Shown here: positions 1 to 8,616 of the stretch, piece by piece | How positions within the stretch are numbered: position 1 is the first letter of the stretch | Layout of the letters: the number at the start of each line of letters is the position of its first letter | NCBI GenBank assembly: GCA_934777095.1 | Contig: CAKVNP010000022.1 | Location: 1-12,387, forward strand | Direction of reading: 5' to 3' | Source: an uncultured Clostridium sp. | GTDB taxonomy: Bacteria; Bacillota; Clostridia; Clostridiales; Clostridiaceae | Length of the DNA: 12,387 bases | Notes under the pieces: generated by a model | The model's input: the letters and a program-made list of their open reading frames with translations, nothing else | What the model was told of the DNA's origin: nothing | Database searches by the model: none | Made by a program: the position numbers and the translations under genes

Positions 1-1
1 A

Positions 2-2515
2 GGTGGTACTTACACTGATAATGCTATAAATTTAGCAAAAAATGAATTATTAAACAATGGTAGACCAGATAGCCAAAAGGTAATTATTTTACTTACAGAT
101 GGTGAAGCTAATGATACTAATGCAGCGCTTAGAGCAGCAGAAGATGCGAAGGCTGCTGGGATAGTATTCTATACTATTGCGGCTCTAAGTGAAGGTGCAA
201 ATGTTGAAAGTAGTGCGCCAAATAAATTACTAGTTCAAATGGCAACTACTGGAGCACATCATCACTTTGTACTAGGAGCAGTTGGAATTGATGAAGTTTA
301 TAAGAGAATAGCAAAAGAAATAGGTGTATCAGCTGCTTATAATGTAAGCATTACAGAAACAGTAGCTGATCAATTTGAAATTGTACCAGGTTCTTATAAT
401 AGTTCAATTCCACAACCTACAGTTAAAGATAACACTTTAGTGTGGAATATGAATGAAGTTAAGGAGACTACATTCCAAGTGAAATATAAAGTAAAGGCAA
501 AAGCAGATACTGCAGCCGGAACATATAATATATCTTCAGGATCAACAATTCAGTATTTTGATTATGCTGGTAAAGAGTTTAACTTTGCAGTGAAAAATAC
601 TAGCATAAAAGTTATGGATTTTGCACCAATAATATCTTCAACATCAATTGATAGAGCCAATATAACAGGTGGAGAGAGTATCACTATTAAAGGTGAATAC
701 TTCAGAGAAGGCGCAACAGTAAAATTTGGAACTAAATTAGCTACAGATGTAGTTGTTGTTGATAGTAATACTATTACAGCAACAGTGCCAGTTGGAAGAC
801 AAGGAAATACAATGATTACAGTAACTAATTTAGATAGTCAATCAGCTAGTTGCGATTTTTATTACTATGGGGATGTAATAGTATCTTCAATAAGTCCAGT
901 AACTGGGCCTTTTGCAGGTGGAAAAAGTGTTTCTATTAGTGGGGCTAATTTCATGTCTGATGTAAAGGTGTATTTTGGAGACCAAGAAGCACAATCTACA
1001 ACATTTTATAATTCTACTTATATTTCAGTAAAAACTCCTAAAGCAATTGAAGCTGGAGCTGTTGATGTTAGAATTGCTAATGGGGATGGAACAGAAATAG
1101 TATTAAAAGATGCATATACTTATGAGGAAGAAATAGTTAAAAAGCTTGAAATAAATTCATTAGGTGTTACTTCAACAACAGTTGATTCTACAGTAAAGAC
1201 TCATATTTATGGAGATAATATTGTAGAAGGTTGTAAAGTATATTTTGGAACTGAAGAAGCAACAGTTTTAAATTACTATAATAAACAAGATATTGTAGTT
1301 CAAGTTCCAGCAAGCAGTGAAAAAGGATTTGTAGATGTGACAATCGAAAATCCGGATGGAACAACAGCTATTCTTGAAAATGCTTTTGAATATTATAGAG
1401 TAGAAGATATAGTTTTACCAGCACCTGAAATAACTTCAATTTCAGAAACATCAGATACAGTTAATGGTGGTAAATCAATTTATATTGAAGGTTTAAATTT
1501 TGATAAAGATTTAAAGGTAACTTTTGGAGATGAAGAAGCTACAGTTGCAAGTTATTATTCAGCAAAAAGAATTAGAGTAAAAGTTCCAGCAGGAGAAGAA
1601 GGAGTAACTTCAATAACTGTTACTAATCCAGATGGACAAAGTTTCACTCTAGGTGATTGTTTTGAATATATAGCTCTTCCATCAGAACCAGCACCAGAAA
1701 TTACATTACTATCAGGAGATACAGATACAGAAGTTGGAGGAAGCTCAATTTATATTGAAGGATCAAACTTTAAAAGTGGCCTTTCTGTAATGTTTGGTGA
1801 TGAAGAAGCAACAGTATTAAGTTATTACTCTGCTAAAAAAATAAGAGTAAAAGTTCCTGCTAATGATGTTGGGATAGTTTCAATTACAATTACAAACCCA
1901 GATGGGCAAAGTTGTGTAATGGAAGATGCTTTTACTTATACTTTGTTAACACCAGTTGTTACAAGTATTAACGTAACTAGTGCGGAGATATCAGGTGGAG
2001 TTAATGCTATAATTTATGGAAGTAAATTTGATAGCAGCTGTAAAGTGTACTTTGGAGATGTAGAAGCAAGCATTACGAGTGTGACTTCTTCAAATATAAG
2101 AGTTGTAGTTCCTGCAGTTACAGAGTCTGGAACTGTAGATGTTAGAGTTGTAAGAGCAAGTGGAGCAGAAGGAGTATTAGAAAATGGATTCACTTATAAT
2201 GAACCTGCACCTACTCCAGTTCCTACAATAGAGTATTTCTCAACAAGAGGAACATTAGCTAGTAAAATAACTGAATGTTCACCAGATGATGGTGTATATA
2301 TATATGGTGATAATTTTAATATAGTTGATACTATGGTAAATATATACGATACAAATGATCAGCTAATACAAACTATTAAACCATTAAGTCGTTATAGTGT
2401 AAAAAAATTAAGATTTAGAGTACCTAAAACGCTTGCAGGAGGTGAGTATAAAATTACAGTTTCAAATATTGCAGATGGAACTGAATCAGATGCCGCTATG
2501 CTAACTGTTAAATAA
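2..2515 (+). CDS. vWA domain and multi-TIG surface protein, 5' end missing
   Basis: The reading frame is open from the window edge, so the true start lies upstream. The first ~100 codons are the C-terminal half of a von Willebrand factor A domain: GGTYTDNAI near nt 2-28 supplies the MIDAS threonine, and LLTDGEAND with its Asp at nt 98-100 supplies the MIDAS aspartate. A beta-rich linker domain follows (about nt 330-615), then about seven IPT/TIG modules of 85-95 residues to the stop. No membrane segment, LPxTG motif or other sorting signal is visible at the C terminus, which ends in a TIG-like strand (MLTVK). A signal peptide or cell-wall anchor could sit in the missing N terminus. vWA plus TIG arrays are known in extracellular adhesive proteins, so a metal-dependent adhesin or matrix-binding protein is inferred. 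A terminator separates it from the flagellar operon, so co-location need not mean a shared role. Confidence 0.8.
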   Translation, partial: GGTYTDNAINLAKNELLNNGRPDSQKVIILLTDGEANDTNAALRAAEDAKAAGIVFYTIAALSEGANVESSAPNKLLVQMATTGAHHHFVLGAVGIDEVYKRIAKEIGVSAAYNVSITETVADQFEIVPGSYNSSIPQPTVKDNTLVWNMNEVKETTFQVKYKVKAKADTAAGTYNISSGSTIQYFDYAGKEFNFAVKNTSIKVMDFAPIISSTSIDRANITGGESITIKGEYFREGATVKFGTKLATDVVVVDSNTITATVPVGRQGNTMITVTNLDSQSASCDFYYYGDVIVSSISPVTGPFAGGKSVSISGANFMSDVKVYFGDQEAQSTTFYNSTYISVKTPKAIEAGAVDVRIANGDGTEIVLKDAYTYEEEIVKKLEINSLGVTSTTVDSTVKTHIYGDNIVEGCKVYFGTEEATVLNYYNKQDIVVQVPASSEKGFVDVTIENPDGTTAILENAFEYYRVEDIVLPAPEITSISETSDTVNGGKSIYIEGLNFDKDLKVTFGDEEATVASYYSAKRIRVKVPAGEEGVTSITVTNPDGQSFTLGDCFEYIALPSEPAPEITLLSGDTDTEVGGSSIYIEGSNFKSGLSVMFGDEEATVLSYYSAKKIRVKVPANDVGIVSITITNPDGQSCVMEDAFTYTLLTPVVTSINVTSAEISGGVNAIIYGSKFDSSCKVYFGDVEASITSVTSSNIRVVVPAVTESGTVDVRVVRASGAEGVLENGFTYNEPAPTPVPTIEYFSTRGTLASKITECSPDDGVYIYGDNFNIVDTMVNIYDTNDQLIQTIKPLSRYSVKKLRFRVPKTLAGGEYKITVSNIADGTESDAAMLTVK
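616..2512 (+). repeat. Seven tandem IPT/TIG module repeats within the surface protein
   Basis: Modules begin at about nt 616, 875, 1138, 1420, 1690, 1950 and 2220. Each opens with a PxITSI-like strand, has a central GxNF...VxFGxxEA block and ends with a VxVPA...G...VTxxNPDGxS...FxY pattern. Modules 4 and 5 are closest to each other, sharing GDEEATV, SYYSAK and IRVKVPA. Their DNA differs mainly at third codon positions, so the duplication is not very recent. Module 7 is the most divergent and lacks the FGxxEA block. Boundaries are approximate. Confidence 0.75.
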
Positions 2516-2533
2516 TTAAATATAAGTATGTTG

Positions 2534-2570
2534 GCCGAATTTAGTGATTTGAACTAAATTCGGCTTTCTT
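2534..2570 (+). terminator. Rho-independent terminator after the vWA-TIG gene
   Basis: A perfect 12-bp stem (GCCGAATTTAGT pairing with ACTAAATTCGGC) encloses a 7-nt loop and is followed by TTTCTT. It begins 18 nt after the stop codon at 2513-2515 and isolates the surface-protein gene from the flagellar operon. The T tract is short and interrupted, but the stem is strong. Confidence 0.88.
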
Positions 2571-2614
2571 ATAAGAATTTAGTGTGAATTATAGATATAT
2601 TTTTTATTTTATGC

Positions 2615-2641
2615 TAAATTTCTATAGTGATATAACGATAA
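2615..2641 (+). promoter_or_regulatory. SigD (sigma-28) promoter of the flgM operon
   Basis: TAAA at 2615-2618 is followed after exactly 15 nt by AACGATAA at 2634-2641, against the known SigD consensus TAAA-N15-GCCGATAT (full -35 core, 5 of 8 at -10 including the CGATA core). The predicted transcript start near 2648 gives a leader of about 26 nt before the flgM ATG. The same spacing recurs ahead of hag. FlgM inhibits SigD, so a SigD-driven flgM forms the expected feedback loop. Confidence 0.72.
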
Positions 2642-2660
2642 TAAATTATAAGAAATGTAT

Positions 2661-2665
2661 GGAGG
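2661..2665 (+). promoter_or_regulatory. Ribosome binding site that fixes the flgM start
   Basis: GGAGG lies 8 nt before the ATG at 2674. The frame is open further upstream to a GTG at 2584, but that start has no comparable site and lies upstream of the predicted transcription start, so 2674 is preferred. Confidence 0.8.
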
Positions 2666-2673
2666 TAGAAGTA

Positions 2674-2961
2674 ATGAATATTAAAGGAATAGGTACACAA
2701 AACAGTATAAATGTTTATAATATAAATTCGTGTAAAAATATTCAATCAACAAATATCATACAAGCAAAAGATAGTATAGAAATATCTAACATAGGTAAAG
2801 TTTTAAATTCATATGATGCGTCTGATATAAAAATTGATAATAGTGAAAAAATACAAAGAATTAAGGAACAGTTAGCTAATGGGACATATAAGGTAGATTC
2901 TAAGCTTACGGCTCAAAGTATTGTTAATGCAATAAAAGAAGGTAAAGAAATTGATGAGTAA
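2674..2961 (+). CDS. flgM: Anti-sigma-D factor FlgM
   Basis: A 95-residue protein, the usual size for the family. FlgM binds the flagellar sigma factor SigD/sigma-28 and keeps it inactive until the hook-basal body is finished and FlgM leaves through the flagellar export channel. The C-terminal half carries the recognisable sigma-binding region, residues about 59-90, with the signature NGTYKVD at 69-75 followed by the amphipathic helix LTAQSIVNAIKEG. The N-terminal half is Asn/Ile/Ser-rich and low in complexity, as expected of the disordered part. The start at 2674 is chosen for its GGAGG site and because the GTG at 2584 precedes the promoter. It is first in the operon, and its 3' end overlaps flgN by 8 nt, indicating translational coupling. 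A SigD-type promoter lies just upstream. Confidence 0.88.
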   Translation: MNIKGIGTQNSINVYNINSCKNIQSTNIIQAKDSIEISNIGKVLNSYDASDIKIDNSEKIQRIKEQLANGTYKVDSKLTAQSIVNAIKEGKEIDE

Positions 2962-3358
2962 TCAGCTTTATAATATTTTAAAAAAAGAAGAAGAAGCTAT
3001 TGGTGAGTTGTTGCAAGTGCTAGAAAAACAACATACTAAAATATTAGAAAATGATCCAATTGAATTAAATATGGTAACAGATGAAATACAATTAATAAAT
3101 AAAAAAGTTGCCGAAGCTGAGGTTGCTAGAAGAAAACTTGTTGGTAACAAAAAAATAACTGAACTTATGACTAATGATAATAGTAAAGAAATAGATAGAG
3201 TTCTGAGAGATATAAAAATAATATTAACTAATATTCAACTGCAAAAGGACACGAATGATTTGTTAATAAAACAGAAGTTAAGCTATACAAATAAAATTTT
3301 AAGCATAATAAATCCAAGAAGAGATGTTAAAACATATAACTCTTATGGAAAAATATAG
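2954..3358 (+). CDS. flgN: Flagellar export chaperone FlgN-like protein
   Basis: A 134-residue, mostly helical, charged protein starting MSNQLYNILKKEEEAIGELL. The family (FlgN) forms helical cytoplasmic chaperones that hold FlgK and FlgL until export and deliver them to the export apparatus. The evidence is position between flgM and flgK, the size, and the predicted long coiled-coil helices (residues about 5-60 and 70-110). The sequence itself is weakly conserved, so context carries much of the call. The ATG at 2954 is preferred over the TTG one codon upstream. It overlaps the end of flgM by 8 nt and has only a weak GAAGG upstream, so translation is probably coupled to flgM. It ends 13 nt before flgK. 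Confidence 0.78.
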   Translation: MSNQLYNILKKEEEAIGELLQVLEKQHTKILENDPIELNMVTDEIQLINKKVAEAEVARRKLVGNKKITELMTNDNSKEIDRVLRDIKIILTNIQLQKDTNDLLIKQKLSYTNKILSIINPRRDVKTYNSYGKI

Positions 3359-3371
3359 ATAGAGGTGAAAT

Positions 3372-5048
3372 ATGGCGAGTATATTTTCAACATTAAATAC
3401 ATCGAAAATGGGGATGTCGGTACATCAGGGAGCAATCAATACTACATCACATAATGTAGCTAATGCTTCAACGACAGGATTTTCTAGACAAAGAGTAAAT
3501 ATAGTAACTAATAGACCTATTAGTTTAGGGGGAGAAGCTGGACAAGTAGGTACAGGAGCGCAGATTGCAGCTATAGAAAGAGTAAGGGATTCATTTGTAG
3601 ATTATCAAGTAAGGGTTGAAAGTTCTGAATTAGGTAAGTATTCTGTTAAATCAGATTATTTATCTCAAGTAGAAGGAATATTTAATGAACCTTCAGATAC
3701 ATCAATATCAACTACTATTTCTGAATTTTTTGATGCTTTTCAAGAGTTATCAAAACAAAGTACAAGTTCAAGCACAAAAGTAGTAGTGGCACAAAAGGCA
3801 CAAGCTTTATGTGATATATTAAATTCTACATATAGAAAATTAGAAACACTGAAAACAAATACTCAAACTAATATACAGTCTGGTATAAAAGAAGTAAATA
3901 GTATTCTAGATCAAATAGCAACATTAAATGATCAAATAAGAGTTGTAACTATTACTGGGGATACACCAAATGATTTGATGGATACTAGAGATTTATTGAT
4001 CGATAAATTGAGTAGTAAATTTAATATTCAGATAGACAAAAAGCAATTTAACGGAAATAATGTTTTGGCAGAAGATTTAGCTGGAAGTAATCTAGCGCCA
4101 TTAGTAAATTCTGCACCGAATGGAGATTATACTAGATTATCATATATTTCTAGTATGGAACAACAAGCAGATGGATCATATGAGGTTACATACTTTGTTA
4201 ATGGTGATACCAATAAACAAGAAACAGTTATGATAACCGATTTAAGTGATGAAGATGCTACCTTAATGCAAAAGTATGGAATAATCTTAACTGATGTAAA
4301 TGGGCAAGTTGTTGATTCTAATGGGCAAGCAGTTGCAGGAACTGTTTCATATAATAATTTAACTTTATTATGGCCAGCTAAAGGTGAATTAGCTGGATGT
4401 GCTGAAGTACAAGATAGTATTCAAAGTTATATGGATCAATTAGATAAAATGGCAAATGCATTAGCTTTATCAGTAAATACTATTTATAGTGGAGAAGATG
4501 TTGAAAATGCAGATAATTTATTTTTTGTAGTTTCAGGTACAGATACGGAAAAAGGAATTACAGCGAAAAATATTTCTATAAAAAAAGAAATAATTGATAA
4601 TCCATCTATTATTAAAACAGGGAAAGATGAAAATTCTGGTGAAGGTGATGGCTCAAGAGCTTTAGCTATAGCAAGATTACAAAATACGTTGCTAAATATC
4701 GCTTCTATAGGTAATTTAACTAGAGAGGAGTTATTTGCTAAGGGAATATTTGAATTTGGTGATGCAGATAACTTATCACTAAAAAATGATAAAAATGGAA
4801 CTAAAGTAGAATCATATTTTCAAGATATAGTAGATAAACTAGGTGTTGAATCACAATATGCATCAAGAGTTCAAGCTAATCAGGAAGAGTTATTAGGCGC
4901 TATTGAACTAAATAGATTATCAATATCTGGTGTATCTTTAGATGAAGAAATGACAAATTTAATTCAATTCCAACAAGCTTATAGTGCGAATGCTAAAGTG
5001 ATTAGCACAGTAAGTGATATGTTAGATGTAATAATTGGATTAGTATAA
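3372..5048 (+). CDS. flgK: Flagellar hook-associated protein 1, FlgK
   Basis: A 558-residue protein that forms the first junction ring between hook and filament, exported through the flagellar type III system. The N terminus (residues about 4-42) has the rod/hook-family signature, NVANASTTGFSRQRV at 28-42. The C terminus (about 517-558) has the matching terminal helix, SLDEEMTNLIQFQQAYSANA followed by KVISTVSDMLDVIIGLV. These two ends pack together as the D0 coiled coil typical of axial proteins. The middle is variable, with a Gly/Asp-rich stretch typical of surface-exposed domains. AGAGGTG at 3361-3367 is the ribosome binding site. There is no signal peptide, as expected. It lies between its chaperone gene flgN and flgL, whose product forms the next ring, and length and ends match the family. 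Confidence 0.95.
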   Translation: MASIFSTLNTSKMGMSVHQGAINTTSHNVANASTTGFSRQRVNIVTNRPISLGGEAGQVGTGAQIAAIERVRDSFVDYQVRVESSELGKYSVKSDYLSQVEGIFNEPSDTSISTTISEFFDAFQELSKQSTSSSTKVVVAQKAQALCDILNSTYRKLETLKTNTQTNIQSGIKEVNSILDQIATLNDQIRVVTITGDTPNDLMDTRDLLIDKLSSKFNIQIDKKQFNGNNVLAEDLAGSNLAPLVNSAPNGDYTRLSYISSMEQQADGSYEVTYFVNGDTNKQETVMITDLSDEDATLMQKYGIILTDVNGQVVDSNGQAVAGTVSYNNLTLLWPAKGELAGCAEVQDSIQSYMDQLDKMANALALSVNTIYSGEDVENADNLFFVVSGTDTEKGITAKNISIKKEIIDNPSIIKTGKDENSGEGDGSRALAIARLQNTLLNIASIGNLTREELFAKGIFEFGDADNLSLKNDKNGTKVESYFQDIVDKLGVESQYASRVQANQEELLGAIELNRLSISGVSLDEEMTNLIQFQQAYSANAKVISTVSDMLDVIIGLV

Positions 5049-5061
5049 AGGAGGGACAAAA

Positions 5062-6039
5062 ATGAGAGTCACTAATAGTATGATGTCAGCATCGTATCTA
5101 AAAAATTTAAATAAAAATTTAAATAATTTAAATATAATTAATAATCAGCTTACTACTGGAAAAGAAATAAGCAAACCATCTGATAATCCTTTTAAGACTG
5201 CAAGAGTAATGCAACTTTATTCAGATATTGCAACTAATAAGCAATATAATGAGAATATTGTAGATACATCAAATTGGCTTGACACTACAGATACAGCACT
5301 AAGTCAATTAGGAGATGGTATTGAAAGAATAAGAGAGCTTATGGTATCAGCAGGTAATGCTACATATGGAAGTGATGAATTAGGAGCTATTAAAGATGAA
5401 ATAAATGAAAAAATAAATGAAATAGCCCAAGTAATGAATACCAATTACGAAGGTAAATATATTTTTGGGGGAACTAAATGTGCTTCAAAACCTGTTGGTG
5501 TAGTACAAGATGCCAATGGAAACAATAAATTAGTATATCTAGATTCAGAAGGTAATCAAATTGATGATACTACTGATGAAGGCAAAAAGCTTTTAGCACA
5601 AATGGGAACAAATTTGAAGGTTGAGGTTTCTAATGGGGTAGTAATGGAATATAGCGTAGGTGCTACTGAGCTTATGAATGTTAAGGAAGCAGATGGTACT
5701 GTAAGTGTAGATGTTATGTCGTTACTTAATGATATAGTTAATAACTTGGATGCACAAAAAACAGAAGATTTAATTGGTACTAATTTATCTGATATAGATA
5801 AGGATCTAGCTAACATAAATACTGTAAGAGGACAAGTTGGAGCTAAACAAAATAGAATGGAAGCTGCAGAAACTCAAAATGAAGATCAAAATCTAAATTT
5901 AAAGGAAGTATTATCTAATATTGAAGATATTGATTTAGCAGAAAAGACTATAGAGTTTGCCACTTTACAGGCGGTGTATCAAGCAGCACTTCAAGTTAGT
6001 GCATCTGTAGTTCAATTATCAATATTAGACTTTATTTAA
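5062..6039 (+). CDS. flgL: Flagellar hook-associated protein 3, FlgL
   Basis: A 325-residue, flagellin-related protein forming the second hook-filament junction ring on top of FlgK. The N-terminal D0/D1 region starts MRVTNSMMSASYLKNLNKNL and contains the family block LTTGKEISKPSDNPF at 29-43. The C-terminal helix (about 285-325) includes DLAEKTIEFATLQAVYQAAL and ends VVQLSILDFI. The central part (about 135-235) is the variable domain and contains YIFGGTK, a common flgL landmark. Its AAAGGAGGG ribosome binding site overlaps the flgK stop codon, giving a 13-nt gap and probable coupled translation. fliW follows after 20 nt. Confidence 0.94.
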   Translation: MRVTNSMMSASYLKNLNKNLNNLNIINNQLTTGKEISKPSDNPFKTARVMQLYSDIATNKQYNENIVDTSNWLDTTDTALSQLGDGIERIRELMVSAGNATYGSDELGAIKDEINEKINEIAQVMNTNYEGKYIFGGTKCASKPVGVVQDANGNNKLVYLDSEGNQIDDTTDEGKKLLAQMGTNLKVEVSNGVVMEYSVGATELMNVKEADGTVSVDVMSLLNDIVNNLDAQKTEDLIGTNLSDIDKDLANINTVRGQVGAKQNRMEAAETQNEDQNLNLKEVLSNIEDIDLAEKTIEFATLQAVYQAALQVSASVVQLSILDFI

Positions 6040-6059
6040 TAGAAAAGGGGCAAAAAGAA

Positions 6060-6485
6060 ATGGAGATATTATCGCCTGTTCATGGTAAAATAACTTACAG
6101 CGAGGATGAAGTATTAAAATTTGAAAAAGCAATACCAGGATTTGAAGAAATACAAAAATATATAATAAGGGATATAGATGAAGAAAGTTCATTTAAAATA
6201 TTGCAAGCAATTGATAATCCTAATATATGTTTTGTAATAATTTCACCATTTGATGTTGAAGAAGAATATGAAATTGAATTAAATGATGAAATAATAAAAA
6301 GACTAGGAATCGAAAAGAGTGAAGATGTAATACTATATTCATTAGTTACATTAAATTCAAATCCTGATAAAATAACTGTAAATTTAAAAGCACCAATAAT
6401 TATCAATATTTTAACTAATAAAGGTGAACAATTTATAGTGGATAAGGAAAAATATAAAATTAAGCATCCTCTTATGAAAGGTTGA
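6060..6485 (+). CDS. fliW: Flagellar assembly factor FliW
   Basis: A 141-residue cytoplasmic protein. In Bacillus subtilis FliW binds newly made flagellin; when flagellin is exported, free FliW binds CsrA and relieves its block on hag translation. The sequence carries the family pattern: PGFEE at about residues 26-30, [17 protein letters not shown] around 48-65, [11 protein letters not shown] around 107-117, and a C-terminal segment ending [17 protein letters not shown] at 6042-6050 is the ribosome binding site. It sits 7 nt ahead of csrA, the standard fliW-csrA pairing, and downstream of flgL. The CsrA target in the hag leader about 2.6 kb downstream supports the same circuit here. Confidence 0.94.
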   Translation: MEILSPVHGKITYSEDEVLKFEKAIPGFEEIQKYIIRDIDEESSFKILQAIDNPNICFVIISPFDVEEEYEIELNDEIIKRLGIEKSEDVILYSLVTLNSNPDKITVNLKAPIIINILTNKGEQFIVDKEKYKIKHPLMKG

Positions 6486-6492
6486 TAAATAT

Positions 6493-6711
6493 ATGCTTAT
6501 TGTAACAAGAAAGAAAAATGAAAGTATTTTAATTGGTGATAATATTGAAGTTTCAATAGTTGGAATAGAAAATGGGACAGTTAAGCTCGCTATTAATGCA
6601 CCGAGGGAAATTCAAATATTAAGAAAAGAACTTTTAGTAGAAGTTGAAAGTGAAAATAAAGAAGCCGCTAATTTAAATATGGATATATTAAAAAATATAA
6701 AAATTAAGTAA
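6493..6711 (+). CDS. csrA: Translational repressor CsrA
   Basis: A 72-residue RNA-binding protein that dimerises and binds GGA motifs in mRNA leaders, chiefly to block ribosome access. The N terminus [20 protein letters not shown] matches the family, with Arg6 in the first strand and Arg44 in ILRKEL, both positions associated with RNA binding. Asn55 lies in the C-terminal tail; from memory the equivalent residue in the B. subtilis protein matters for FliW contact, which needs an alignment to confirm. AAAGG at 6477-6481, inside the end of fliW, is the likely ribosome binding site, so the two genes are probably coupled. The predicted main local target is the hag leader (9132-9161). Confidence 0.95.
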   Translation: MLIVTRKKNESILIGDNIEVSIVGIENGTVKLAINAPREIQILRKELLVEVESENKEAANLNMDILKNIKIK

Positions 6712-6730
6712 GATAGGTCGGGGGAAAGAA

Positions 6731-7105
6731 ATGAATCCAAATGCTTATAATATATATAAAAATAATAGTGTAACATATTCTTCAAAAGAGCAGCAATTAT
6801 TAATGCTTGTAGATGGTGCAGTGAAATTTGCTAAGAGGGGTAAATTTGCTATACAGGAGAAGAATATTCAGGAGGCACATAATAATATTATGAAAACTCA
6901 TGCCATATTTACTGAATTAAAAGTTACGTTAGATACTAATGCTGGTGAATGGGCTGAAAATTTATTTCAAGTATATACATTTATTAATAAAAGGTTAATT
7001 GCGGCAAATATAAAAAAAGATGAACAGATAATGGATGAGGCTATTAGATTAATTGAAAGTATAAGAGATTTATGGCATGAAGCTTATGAAGCAAGCAAAA
7101 AATAG
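6731..7105 (+). CDS. fliS: Flagellin export chaperone FliS
   Basis: A 124-residue helical protein. FliS clamps the C terminus of unassembled flagellin in the cytoplasm, prevents early polymerisation and hands it to the export gate; it is also reported to bind FliW/CsrA-linked regulators in some species. The N terminus contains the family block NAYNIYKNNSVTYSSKEQQL at residues 4-23, then LLMLVDGAVKFAKRGK, and the remainder is the expected four-helix bundle ending in LIESIRDLWHEAYEASKK. The ribosome binding site is a G-rich TCGGGGGAAAG just before the ATG. It precedes fliD by 15 nt; in B. subtilis the order is fliD-fliS-fliT, so the order is reversed here. Confidence 0.94.
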   Translation: MNPNAYNIYKNNSVTYSSKEQQLLMLVDGAVKFAKRGKFAIQEKNIQEAHNNIMKTHAIFTELKVTLDTNAGEWAENLFQVYTFINKRLIAANIKKDEQIMDEAIRLIESIRDLWHEAYEASKK

Positions 7106-7120
7106 AATGGAGGGTGATTT

Positions 7121-8614
7121 ATGACAAGAATATCTGGAATAACGAGTGGAATTGACACAGAAGCATTAGTAAAAGATATGATGACTGGTTATCAAAGTAA
7201 AATTGATAAAACAGAGAAAAATAAGATAGTTTTACAATATAAGCAAGAAGCATACCAAGGAGTAACGAAGAGTCTAAGTGATTTTTATGATAAATATTTT
7301 TCGGTAAGTAGTAAAAATTGTATCACTTTAAGTAGTGCATGGAATAATACTATATTTACCTCCTCAAATTCTTCTGCAGTAGATGTAAAGGGAAGTAGTT
7401 CAGCGATAGTTGGAAATTATTCTGTAGAGGTTTCTCAATTAGCTACTAAAACAACTTGTAAACTAACAGAGAAAGAATTAGATGGATTGAGTAAGATAAC
7501 TATTAATAATGGGAAAGAAGATGTAGAAATTGATCTTACTTCAGCTTATAAAGATGGTAAGTTAGATATGAATAAGCTAGCATCAGCTATTAATACTCAA
7601 ATGTCTACTAAAGGTGTTACAGCAAGTTTTAGTACTATATCAGGAGGCCTTGTTATTCAAAGTAAGAATTCAGGTGCTAGTGAACAACTTCAAGTAAAGT
7701 ATGAAACTGCTAGTGGAGCATATGATGCAGCAATAACTCAGGGGACAGATTGTGAATATAGTATATCTGATGGAGTTAATCCACCGTATGTTCAGAAATC
7801 GACAAGTAATTCTGTGACAGTTGATGGAATAAACTTTACTTTTAAAGAAGTTACTAATGGGAAGCCTGTTAAAATATCTGGTGAAAGTAATGTTGAACAG
7901 GTGAAAGATAATATAGTTAACTTTATAAATGATTATAATGAATTAATAACTAATTTAAATACTTTAGTAAATGAAAAGTATGACTCGGATTATCTACCAT
8001 TAATTGATAGTGAAAGAGAAAGTATGACAGAAACTCAAATTGAATTATGGGAGAAAAAATCTAAGACGGGCTTATTAAGTAAAGATTCAGATATAAAAAG
8101 AATTATTAGAAGTTTGAAAGATACCATGAGTTCAGTGTTAGGAACTAGCTTAAATAAAATAGGAATAGAATCAGTTAGTAGCTTTGGTGATAATAAAAAT
8201 GGTACATATACTATTGATGAAGAAAAGTTAACTAAGGCATTAACAAATGATTTTGATAGTGTAAAAAATTTATTTTTAGATAGTACAAAAGTCACAGAAA
8301 GTGTTGATAACGATGGAAAGCCAATTAGCACAGTTTCAAAAAATAGTATTTTAGAGAAAATGAAGAGTATTCTTTATTCAGAATCTATTTCTACTAGTGG
8401 TGCTCTTATTAAAAAAGCTGGACTAGAGAAAAATCCATCTCTAAATAGTACTTTAAAATTACAGATAGAAAAATATGAAACAAAACTTAAAAGTTTAGAC
8501 ACTTGGTTTGCAAAGAAGGAAAATTTATTATATAAGAAATTTGCTAATATGGAAAAATCAATGACATTAATTAATAATCAATATTCTTCTTTATCAGCAT
8601 TATTTGGTATGTAA
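7121..8614 (+). CDS. fliD: Flagellar filament cap protein FliD (HAP2)
   Basis: A 497-residue exported protein forming the cap that guides flagellin folding at the filament tip. The FliD N-terminal domain spans about residues 1-105, with TSGIDTEALVKDMMTGYQSK near the start (residues 8-27) and the DVKGSSSAIVGNYSVEVSQL block around 88-107. The FliD C-terminal domain spans about 240-485, including NIVNFINDYNELITNLNTLV and LGTSLNKIGIESVSSFGDNKNG. The C-terminal helix ends MEKSMTLINNQYSSLSALFGM, a typical ending. GGAGGG at 7109-7114 is the ribosome binding site. The next gene starts 2 nt after its stop codon. Confidence 0.94.
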   Translation: MTRISGITSGIDTEALVKDMMTGYQSKIDKTEKNKIVLQYKQEAYQGVTKSLSDFYDKYFSVSSKNCITLSSAWNNTIFTSSNSSAVDVKGSSSAIVGNYSVEVSQLATKTTCKLTEKELDGLSKITINNGKEDVEIDLTSAYKDGKLDMNKLASAINTQMSTKGVTASFSTISGGLVIQSKNSGASEQLQVKYETASGAYDAAITQGTDCEYSISDGVNPPYVQKSTSNSVTVDGINFTFKEVTNGKPVKISGESNVEQVKDNIVNFINDYNELITNLNTLVNEKYDSDYLPLIDSERESMTETQIELWEKKSKTGLLSKDSDIKRIIRSLKDTMSSVLGTSLNKIGIESVSSFGDNKNGTYTIDEEKLTKALTNDFDSVKNLFLDSTKVTESVDNDGKPISTVSKNSILEKMKSILYSESISTSGALIKKAGLEKNPSLNSTLKLQIEKYETKLKSLDTWFAKKENLLYKKFANMEKSMTLINNQYSSLSALFGM

Positions 8615-8616
8615 AT

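Noticed and set aside
2584..2673. GTG-initiated N-terminal extension of FlgM (30 residues)
   Set aside because: It overlaps the predicted SigD promoter, lacks a ribosome binding site, and gives a hydrophobic non-family leader.
3999..4006. ATCGATAA inside flgK as a possible internal SigD promoter
   Set aside because: No TAAA at the required 15-nt spacing, and it lies within a well-conserved coding sequence.
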